From: CAZLAP01 sp964557715
Lineage (GTDB): Bacteria > Patescibacteriota > Minisyncoccia > Minisyncoccales > RBG-13-42-11
Length of the DNA: 5,099 nucleotides
Assembly (NCBI GenBank): GCA_964557715.1
Contig: CAZLAP010000047.1
Span: forward strand, 1-5,099
Reading direction: 5' to 3'
The position numbers and the translations under genes were made by a program. Below, piece after piece: positions 1 through 3,970 of the stretch (positions are counted from its first letter, which is position 1; the number at the start of each line of letters is the position of its first letter). Below the pieces are notes generated by a model. That model was not told the origin of the DNA. It did not search any database and saw only the letters and a program-made list of their open reading frames with translations.

Positions 1-13
1 TTGGAAAATCATC

Positions 14-106
14 TTAAAACGAAAACAATTGCAAAAATTTGCTGCCAACATAATAGAGTATTAAAACTCCAAGAATAACAGCTATTATAATTTCAAACTT
101 AAACAT
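14..106 (-). CDS. Possible 30-aa single-pass membrane peptide
   Basis: A short frame opens with ATG 4 nt after the stop of the 70-aa gene at 111-323 and ends in TAA. The peptide begins MFKFEIIIAVILGVLILYYV and continues with a short G-S-K-F-L-Q-L-F-type tail, so about 18 of its 30 residues form one hydrophobic segment (roughly residues 5-21). There is no Shine-Dalgarno sequence, so expression would depend on translational coupling to the gene above it. The tight spacing and the clean membrane-segment composition favour a real small gene. Its length is short enough to arise by chance in AT-rich DNA, however, and no family is recognised. It could also be a remnant of a longer membrane protein. 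Confidence 0.35.
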   Translation of the reverse strand: MFKFEIIIAVILGVLILYYVGSKFLQLFSF

Positions 107-110
107 AAAT

Positions 111-323
111 TTAATTAATATCGTCAGCAAAAAGCCCAGCGAACAGCAAGGCAAGGCCTAAAACCGCGCCGCCCCAAAATATCCAGATTATCCATAACGG
201 TTCCAGCTTTTCCACTCCGAAATTCAAAACAAGCCCGCAAATGCCAAACAAAACAAAACAGAATGCTCCTAAGCTTTTAATTCCTTTTTTCCCGCCTAAA
301 AATCCTGTTATCTTCAAAAACAT
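111..323 (-). CDS. Hypothetical 70-aa two-pass membrane protein
   Basis: Family not recognised. The protein starts MFLKITGFLGGKKGIKSLG, a short basic N-terminus. It then has two hydrophobic segments, about residues 19-37 (Cys-, Phe- and Leu-rich) and 43-66 (starting LWIIWIFWGGAVLG), and ends in a short acidic tail, ADDIN. This suggests a helical hairpin in the cytoplasmic membrane with both ends inside. No convincing Shine-Dalgarno sequence precedes the ATG at 321-323. The gene lies 42 nt downstream of the tRNA-Val with no terminator between, so it may be expressed from the tRNA promoter. It is followed 4 nt later by a 30-aa frame of similar character. That it is a real membrane protein is fairly safe; nothing in it indicates a function. 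Confidence 0.6.
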   Translation of the reverse strand: MFLKITGFLGGKKGIKSLGAFCFVLFGICGLVLNFGVEKLEPLWIIWIFWGGAVLGLALLFAGLFADDIN

Positions 324-365
324 ATGCTTAAAATAAACCTGTTTAATTTTGACCTTTTCTTTTAA

Positions 366-438
366 TGGGCATATCCCGACTTGAACGGGAAACCTCTACG
401 ATGTGAACGTAGCGCTCTGACCATTGAGCTATATGCCC
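366..438 (-). tRNA. tRNA-Val, anticodon CAC
   Basis: A full cloverleaf of 73 nt folds from the minus strand. The acceptor stem is GGGCATA/TATGCCC. The D arm is GCTC/GAGC with loop AATGGTCA, and the anticodon stem is CTACG/CGTAG with loop TTCACAT. The variable loop is AGGTT, and the T arm is TCCCG/CGGGA with loop TTCAAGT. Positions 34-36 read CAC, which decodes the valine codon GTG. The discriminator base is A (position 366), as usual for valine tRNAs. The following bases are TTA, so the CCA tail is not encoded and must be added enzymatically. All stems are fully paired, which argues for an intact gene. Confidence 0.97.
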
Positions 439-450
439 TTAACAACATTA

Positions 451-478
451 AGAATAACAAATTTAACGAATATTTCAA
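451..478 (-). promoter_or_regulatory. Putative tRNA-Val promoter
   Basis: Reading the minus strand, a -35-like TTGAAA (473-478) is followed after 16 nt by a -10-like TATTCT (451-456). The -10 ends 12 nt before the tRNA 5' end, which would give a leader of about 5 nt. It sits just after the terminator of the preceding gene, where a promoter is needed. The -10 matches the consensus at 4 of 6 positions, so the call is moderate. Confidence 0.45.
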
Positions 479-480
479 TA

Positions 481-518
481 AATTAAAAGAGAGCGCTTTC
501 CAGCGCACTCTTTTAATT
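481..518 (-). terminator. Intrinsic terminator of the DUF11 protein gene
   Basis: A near-perfect inverted repeat has arms at 481-496 and 503-518 and a 6-nt loop. Each arm is 16 nt with a single A/A mismatch (492 against 507); the core is GCGC and the outer part is AATTAAAAGAG / CTCTTTTAATT. The outer arms supply the A- and T-tracts on both strands, so it could stop transcription in either direction. It begins 17 nt after the stop codon of the 421-aa gene and separates that unit from the tRNA. Confidence 0.88.
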
Positions 519-535
519 CAAGATTTCTTAGATTT

Positions 536-1801
536 TTAAGCTTTTAAGCGGAAAAATTCTTTGGCTTTTATTTTGGCAATCTTTAACTGAAGAATCTTTT
601 TTGACTTAAAAGTCTGATACTCTTTTTTTCTTAAATCCAGCCATTCTTCAAATTTAATAATGCGGGATTTAAAAAGCCAAACTATCAGCAATGTTACCAG
701 CAAAGGAAGCAAGAACGAGTCAAAAAAGATATTATTAGTCCAGCCGGTAGAAATGGTTGTAGCTCCGGCCACAACAGCTCTTGAAACAATTATCTTAGCC
801 GTGTCGGAACGCGAAACTGTTCCGCTGGAAACCAAAACGCTGTTAGTCAGCTGGGTTTGGCCGAAAGTAAAGCTTTCCGCGTTGGCAACATTCGCTTTAA
901 AAGTAATTGTTTTTTTCTCGCCAGGAGCCAAACTGCCGATATTAAAACCTGAAAGAATATTTCCCGAAGTCAAAACGTCATTTACTCTTAAATCGCCGCC
1001 ATAGATTATTCCGCTCGGCAAGGTATCTGTTACGGTCACATTATAAAGAGAATTATTTCCGGCAACTACCACTATGCCGAAAATAAGAGTTTCTCCGGGA
1101 TTAGCGTAAATCAGTTCCGAAAAACCGGTGCTCTGAGCAAGATTTCTGACTGTTTTATTAATGCTGAAATCAGAATAAGTTTGCTGGGATTCAATATAAA
1201 CCGTGACTGAATCCGAAGCAGAACCGCCAGAACCGCTGCAGGTAAGAGTGTAAGTTCTTGAAGAAGTCAAAATGCCGGTAGATTCAGAGCCTGAAGTTCC
1301 TTTTGAGCCTGACCAGGCATTGGAAGCATAGCAGTGATCAGCGTTGCTGGAAGTCCAGGACAAAGTGGCTGAACTGTTGTAAGGAATTGTGATTGAGCCA
1401 TCTGAACCGTTGACTCTTAAGTCTACGTTTATGTTGCTGCAAAGAGTAGTAAAAGTTCTGGTTTCTCCGTAAGAAGTGCCTCCGCTGTTTTGCGCTACGG
1501 CTCTGTAATAATAAGTAGTGCAGGGCTGCAAATCGTAAATGTCTCTACAGAAAAAGCCTGTTCCAAATTTTAAGAAATGAAGAGTTTCCATTTCATGAAC
1601 ACTATTTTTTCCATATTGGAACCAAACCATTAAATTCGGATCTCCATAAGATTCGGTTACCTCTCCGACCAAAGTGGCTTGCGTTTCGCCTGCCACCGTG
1701 TCAGAAGGACAATAAGCCAAAGCAGAACTTGAAAACAGAAAAACAGCTGTTAAAAAAACAGCGGAAAAAAACGTAATTTTTATTATTGAACTTTTTATCA
1801 T
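536..1801 (-). CDS. Secreted FN3-like / Ig-like / DUF11 surface protein with C-terminal membrane anchor
   Basis: A 421-aa exported protein, probably displayed on the cell surface. A signal peptide occupies about residues 1-29 (basic MIKSSIIK, a hydrophobic core, then SSSALA before Y30). Residues 38-119 resemble a fibronectin III-like fold, with TYYYRAVAQNSGGTSYGETR near the end and C85/C94 inside it. Residues 124-203 are an Ig-like module (LSWTSSNADHCYAS...TYTLTCSGSGG) whose C157 and C188 could form a disulfide. Residues 211-340 match the DUF11 pattern (YANPGETLIFGIVV, VTVTDTLPSGI, LAPGEKKTITFKANV). After TISTGW (349-354) comes a membrane helix at 358-377, then a 44-residue, Lys-rich, probably helical cytoplasmic tail. 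The start lacks a Shine-Dalgarno sequence but is the only ATG that includes the full signal peptide. DUF11 domains are typical of adhesin-like repetitive surface proteins; the exact role here is unknown. Confidence 0.9.
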   Translation of the reverse strand: MIKSSIIKITFFSAVFLTAVFLFSSSALAYCPSDTVAGETQATLVGEVTESYGDPNLMVWFQYGKNSVHEMETLHFLKFGTGFFCRDIYDLQPCTTYYYRAVAQNSGGTSYGETRTFTTLCSNINVDLRVNGSDGSITIPYNSSATLSWTSSNADHCYASNAWSGSKGTSGSESTGILTSSRTYTLTCSGSGGSASDSVTVYIESQQTYSDFSINKTVRNLAQSTGFSELIYANPGETLIFGIVVVAGNNSLYNVTVTDTLPSGIIYGGDLRVNDVLTSGNILSGFNIGSLAPGEKKTITFKANVANAESFTFGQTQLTNSVLVSSGTVSRSDTAKIIVSRAVVAGATTISTGWTNNIFFDSFLLPLLVTLLIVWLFKSRIIKFEEWLDLRKKEYQTFKSKKILQLKIAKIKAKEFFRLKA

Positions 1802-1837
1802 ATTATTGTTTTATTTTAATAATCTAAGAACTTCTTA

Positions 1838-1865
1838 ATATTAACATATTTTAAAAATTTGTCAA
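1838..1865 (-). promoter_or_regulatory. Promoter of the DUF11 protein gene (extended -10)
   Basis: On the minus strand, a perfect -35 TTGACA (1860-1865) is followed after 16 nt by TAATAT (1838-1843). The bases before the -10 are TGT, giving an extended -10, TGTTAATAT. The predicted start near 1831 leaves a leader of about 30 nt without a ribosome binding site. Nearly the same block is found at 3411-3438. Confidence 0.7.
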
Positions 1866-1874
1866 GGGCTTCCT

Positions 1875-1909
1875 CGCTTCTTAAGCCGAAAAATTCAGCT
1901 TGAAAAGTG
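1875..1909 (-). repeat. 35-nt intergenic hairpin repeat, copy 2
   Basis: These 35 bases are identical to 2479-2513. On the minus strand they can fold as CTTTT-C-AAGCTG, loop AATTTTT, CGGCTT-A-AGAAG. That gives 11 pairs with one C/A mismatch and two G-U wobbles. The wobbles become mismatches in plus-strand RNA, so the structure favours the transcribed strand. The copy lies between the terminator of the 143-aa gene and the -35 box of the DUF11 gene. Confidence 0.85.
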
Positions 1910-1912
1910 AGG

Positions 1913-1944
1913 AAAGGAGGAGAGAAATATTTCTCTCCTCCTTT
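1913..1944 (-). terminator. Terminator of the 143-aa gene
   Basis: A perfect 32-nt palindrome, with arms of the type AAAGGAGGAGAGAAAT and its complement, begins 20 nt after the stop codon of the 143-aa gene. There is no unpaired loop in the palindrome, so the central AT pairs would open to form one. A T-containing tail (TTTCCTCACTTTT on the minus strand) follows. A diverged counterpart at 2517-2548 follows the neighbouring gene. Confidence 0.75.
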
Positions 1945-1963
1945 TAGGGAGAGGGAGGAAGGA

Positions 1964-2395
1964 TTATCTTGTCCTTACTCCTGGCGGACGGGACGGAACA
2001 TAATGGGGCGGCGGTTTATGCGGCCTGTGTGGCACTCGTCTCGGATAATATCGATAATCCGGGTAATATGTGTAATATCTCGGATAATATCGATAATCCG
2101 GGTGGTAATATGGCGGTGGCAAGAATGAAATATTAACCATTCTTACCGAATGTGGCGCGGGAACAACAACAGATTGTACTTGTTGCACCTGTACTGGAAC
2201 AGTCCGCACCTGTGGAACAACAACAGGCTGCGATTGCACCTGTACTGGAACAGTCCGCACCTGTGGAACAATAATCTGTGGCTGCGGCTTAAAAACTAAG
2301 CCAGCAACCACGATTACCAACGCGAGACCAATTACGCTCGCGCCGATAATCCCTAATGCCCCTAAAAAACCTAAACCTTTCTTAGCAACCATCAT
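1964..2395 (-). CDS. Membrane-anchored Val/Gln- and Tyr/Pro/Arg-repeat protein ending PGVRTR
   Basis: A 143-aa protein of no recognised family. A hydrophobic segment at about residues 8-35 follows MMVAKKG and would leave the rest outside the membrane; there is no obvious cleavage site. Residues 41-78 are Val/Gln/Pro-rich with PQVRTVPVQVQ twice (44-54 and 61-71, period 17). Residues 84-95 read VRMVNISFLPPP. A Tyr/Pro/Arg/His-rich stretch follows, with PDYRYYPR twice (99-106 and 112-119, period 13). The protein ends RPPGVRTR. The last two parts match the end of the 245-aa protein next to it. The tail is strongly basic, so binding to an anionic surface polymer or nucleic acid is possible but unproven. 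Two ATGs lie in tandem (2393-2395 and 2390-2392) behind a full AAGGAGGT. The spacing is 5 or 8 nt, so the second ATG is a fair alternative start. Confidence 0.82.
   Translation of the reverse strand: MMVAKKGLGFLGALGIIGASVIGLALVIVVAGLVFKPQPQIIVPQVRTVPVQVQSQPVVVPQVRTVPVQVQQVQSVVVPAPHSVRMVNISFLPPPYYHPDYRYYPRYYTYYPDYRYYPRRVPHRPHKPPPHYVPSRPPGVRTR
2039..2103 (-). repeat. In-frame 26-nt direct repeat (PDYRYYPR)
   Basis: Two identical 26-nt copies at 2039-2064 and 2078-2103 are separated by 13 nt, a period of 39 nt or 13 codons. They encode PDYRYYPR twice within the 143-aa protein. Exact identity at the DNA level points to a recent internal duplication. Confidence 0.9.
2183..2271 (-). repeat. In-frame 38-nt direct repeat (VPQVRTVPVQVQ)
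   Basis: Two identical 38-nt copies at 2183-2220 and 2234-2271 have a period of 51 nt (17 codons). They encode VPQVRTVPVQVQ twice, just outside the membrane segment of the 143-aa protein. Both repeat pairs in this gene keep the reading frame. Confidence 0.9.
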
Positions 2396-2400
2396 CTTTT

Positions 2401-2408
2401 ACCTCCTT
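2401..2408 (-). promoter_or_regulatory. Strong Shine-Dalgarno of the 143-aa gene
   Basis: The minus strand reads AAGGAGGT, a full anti-SD complement, 5 nt before the first ATG and 8 nt before the second. Most genes in this window have no such site, so it marks this gene as one with conventional, probably strong initiation. Confidence 0.85.
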
Positions 2409-2429
2409 ATTCCTTATTTTTCTAAAGAT

Positions 2430-2468
2430 CTTATACTAAAGTATTACTATATTCTTAAGATTTGTCAA
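2430..2468 (-). promoter_or_regulatory. Promoter region of the 143-aa gene (two possible registers)
   Basis: Register one is TTGACA (2463-2468), 16 nt, then TAATAC. It has the same layout and partly the same bases as the promoters at 1838-1865 and 3411-3438, but a poorer -10 and no TG extension. Register two is TTAAGA (2453-2458), 17 nt, then TATAAG (2430-2435), with the better -10. The second would give a leader of about 28 nt carrying the Shine-Dalgarno sequence. Sequence alone does not decide between them. Confidence 0.55.
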
Positions 2469-2478
2469 TCTATTTTTC

Positions 2479-2513
2479 CGCTTCTTAAGCCGAAAAATTC
2501 AGCTTGAAAAGTG
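2479..2513 (-). repeat. 35-nt intergenic hairpin repeat, copy 1
   Basis: This copy is identical over 35 nt to 1875-1909. It occupies the same place in the order of signals: after the terminator of one gene (here the 245-aa gene) and before the -35 box of the next. The flanks diverge at once on the promoter side but stay similar on the terminator side. Confidence 0.85.
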
Positions 2514-2516
2514 GAA

Positions 2517-2548
2517 AGAGGAGGAAAGAAATTTTTCTTTCCTCCTCT
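2517..2548 (-). terminator. Terminator of the 245-aa gene
   Basis: Twelve-base arms at 2517-2528 and 2537-2548 (AGAGGAGGAAAG with its complement) close an 8-nt A/T loop. The hairpin begins 25 nt after the stop codon and is followed on the minus strand by TTCCACTTTTC. It is clearly related to the palindrome at 1913-1944 but has changed on both arms while keeping pairing. Confidence 0.75.
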
Positions 2549-2573
2549 ATTTATGAATTATGAACTACTGAGT

Positions 2574-3311
2574 TTACCGAGTTCGCACTCCGGGTCGGCG
2601 AGGTGAATAACAACCACCTCCTCGACGAGGGGTATATCCCCGATAAATTCCATGGTTTCGGGGATAATAACCCCGATAACCCGAGTCATAATAGCCGCCG
2701 CAGCGTTCACCTGACATAGGTGGCGGCGGCAAGGAGAGCACTATATTTACGACTCTTGTTACCACCGAAGGAGCTTGCGAAGGAGCTTGAGGCTGCTGCT
2801 GAGTTATAACGGTCTGCCCTGTAGGAACAACATCTGCCTCTATCGTATACATCTCTCGAAGACAAATGTTCCCGCAGTCTGCAAGCACAACATACTTGAA
2901 TTCGGTCAGACCTATCTGGCCGAAAAACAAGTACGCCTTTACAACTCGACCTAGATAGAGAATCGGTTTTTCGGTTCTCATAACTTGGCCAGCAGCAGTT
3001 TTCCATCCCATAGATAGGAACTGGGTTCCATCCGGGATGGTCACATCCACAAAGCCTTCCTTGACCATTGCATTGACTATCGCCAATGCCTCCTCATAAT
3101 TAAGGCTGACTCCTTCCTCTTTCAAGTCATAGACTATAAAAGAGGCAATGTTGTTTTTTTCGGCCTTAACCTTCTTGACCAAGTCCCTAGAGGACTTGAT
3201 TTGGCCGAGCCAGGGGCTTGTCCCCAGTGTCCGAATTGGCGTTGCTGCAAAAGCCGCATTGCCAATAAGCCAAATTACTGCTACCACAACCGCTATTATA
3301 ATCTTTTTCAT
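2574..3311 (-). CDS. Secreted 245-aa protein of unknown function ending PGVRTR
   Basis: Family not recognised. A signal peptide covers about residues 1-22 (MKKIIIAVVVAVIWLIGNAAFA, cleavage before ATPIR). Residues 28-165 look like a folded domain with mixed helix and strand character. It includes a helical part around RDLVKKVKAEKNN and NYEEALAIVNAMVKEG. A strand-rich part follows (PILYLGRVVKAYLFFG, FKYVVLADCGNICLREMY), in which C146 and C150 could form a disulfide. A Gln/Pro linker (167-182) leads to VTRVVNIVLSLPPPP (184-198). A Gly/Tyr/Arg/Pro-rich tail with C204 and C234 then ends RRPGVRTR. The linker-to-end part matches the 143-aa neighbour; the globular domain does not. AAGGAG lies 8 nt before the ATG, fixing the start. 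The gene is 31 nt behind the sortase but has its own promoter inside it. Confidence 0.85.
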   Translation of the reverse strand: MKKIIIAVVVAVIWLIGNAAFAATPIRTLGTSPWLGQIKSSRDLVKKVKAEKNNIASFIVYDLKEEGVSLNYEEALAIVNAMVKEGFVDVTIPDGTQFLSMGWKTAAGQVMRTEKPILYLGRVVKAYLFFGQIGLTEFKYVVLADCGNICLREMYTIEADVVPTGQTVITQQQPQAPSQAPSVVTRVVNIVLSLPPPPMSGERCGGYYDSGYRGYYPRNHGIYRGYTPRRGGGCYSPRRPGVRTR

Positions 3312-3319
3312 TCTATCCT

Positions 3320-3325
3320 CTCCTT
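3320..3325 (-). promoter_or_regulatory. Shine-Dalgarno of the 245-aa gene
   Basis: AAGGAG on the minus strand sits 8 nt before the ATG at 3309-3311, inside a purine-rich leader (AAAGGAAGGAGAGGATAGA). It decides the start of the signal peptide. Confidence 0.85.
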
Positions 3326-3342
3326 CCTTTTTTATCTTATTT

Positions 3343-3957
3343 TTAAAAAGAACTTACAGCCTCCACGGCAATTCTTCTTATATCTTTGCCCGGAGGCCAG
3401 CAACTAATTAATATTAACATATTTTTAGAATTTGTCAAGTCTATTTCCTGAATTTCCTCTCCCCTCTCTAAAAACACTTTCCCTCTTACAATGTATTCGT
3501 ATTTCTTGTTATTAAAAAAAACATAAATTTTATCGCCTTCAATTAGCTCGTTAAGTTTGCTAAAAACCCAATCGTATTTTATTTTAGGCCAGCCAACCGG
3601 AGCAGAATGGCCTAAAATTATTGTTTGGCCCTGTTTTCCCGGCAAAACGGAATCCGGAAAATGAACAACTCCGAAATCCAGCAATTTCTCAATTTCTTTT
3701 TCATCTGAAACATCGCTGAAAAGCAAAGGAGCAGTAACTTGAAGTTTGGGAATCTCTATGCTGCTTTCTTTTATATACTGCTCTTGGCCGTTAAAATCTA
3801 TTCTTTGAACATTTTCTTCGTTCTTCGCCGAAAAATCCGATAAAAGGCCTGAAATGGTGCGATAATTAAAAACCCAGGATATTTGATTCCAGTTAAAAAT
3901 CACAAAAATCAGCAGAAATAAAAAAATGAAAACTTTCCAAAGTCTTTTAATCTCCAT
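3343..3957 (-). CDS. Sortase (cysteine transpeptidase)
   Basis: A 204-aa membrane-bound sortase of the PF04203 type. Sortases cleave a sorting motif in exported proteins and join them to an amine acceptor on the cell surface. A single N-terminal membrane segment spans about residues 8-24. The catalytic domain starts near SIEIPKLQVTAPL (66-78). The catalytic residues are all visible: H117 in ILGHSAP, C186 in LILISCWPPG, and the arginine of IRRIAVEAV (R194 or R195). The spacing and length are normal for a compact sortase of the class C/D/E kind; the exact class is uncertain. The gene starts 13 nt after the CAP-domain gene with no Shine-Dalgarno sequence, so the two are probably co-transcribed and translation may be coupled. 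Its last 30 codons contain the promoter of the next gene. The DUF11 protein is the best candidate substrate here. Confidence 0.95.
   Translation of the reverse strand: MEIKRLWKVFIFLFLLIFVIFNWNQISWVFNYRTISGLLSDFSAKNEENVQRIDFNGQEQYIKESSIEIPKLQVTAPLLFSDVSDEKEIEKLLDFGVVHFPDSVLPGKQGQTIILGHSAPVGWPKIKYDWVFSKLNELIEGDKIYVFFNNKKYEYIVRGKVFLERGEEIQEIDLTNSKNMLILISCWPPGKDIRRIAVEAVSSF
3411..3438 (-). promoter_or_regulatory. Promoter of the 245-aa gene inside the sortase coding sequence
   Basis: The minus strand has TTGACA (3433-3438), 16 nt, then TAATAT (3411-3416) preceded by TGT, an extended -10. The first 32 nt of the block differ from the promoter block of the DUF11 gene at only two positions. The start would be near 3404, leaving a leader of about 93 nt that overlaps the end of the sortase gene. 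The same bases encode the sortase residues just before and at the catalytic cysteine. Confidence 0.6.
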
Positions 3958-3970
3958 ATTTATAAAAACG

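Noticed and set aside
660..1004. Open frame on the plus strand, 114 codons
   Set aside because: It is antisense to the DUF11 domain, which has clear family features. The plus-strand translation has no recognisable features and no ribosome site.
1706..1801. Lipoprotein signal (LAYC at residues 28-31) in the DUF11 protein
   Set aside because: The residue before the cysteine is Tyr rather than Gly, Ala or Ser, and SALA before Y30 is a good ordinary signal peptidase site. The protein also has its own C-terminal helix.
1907..2128. Open frame on the plus strand, 73 codons
   Set aside because: It runs through a terminator palindrome and the complement of the Tyr/Pro repeat. Its repeated residues merely mirror the coding repeats of the 143-aa gene.
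2039..2271. Direct repeats of 26 and 38 nt that could suggest a CRISPR array
   Set aside because: There are only two copies of each, the spacers are 13 nt, and all copies sit in one reading frame encoding protein repeats with a signal-anchor start and a good ribosome site.
1875..2513. The pair of 35-nt repeats as the ends of a mobile element
   Set aside because: They are in direct, not inverted, orientation, the enclosed gene is not a transposase, and no target duplication is visible. Duplication of a gene cassette explains them better.
2574..2930. Foreign origin of the 245-aa gene from base composition
   Set aside because: Sample stretches have about the same G+C as the sortase and CAP genes (27 of 60 at 2881-2940 against 27 of 60 at 3601-3660).
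2707..3006. Second minus-strand frame, 99 codons, inside the 245-aa gene
   Set aside because: The 245-aa frame has a signal peptide, ribosome site, promoter and conserved tail; the other frame has none of these.
3148..3411. Two overlapping plus-strand frames across the start of the 245-aa gene
   Set aside because: They cover the complement of a signal peptide and leader region; the apparent hydrophobic runs come from that. They lack initiation signals.
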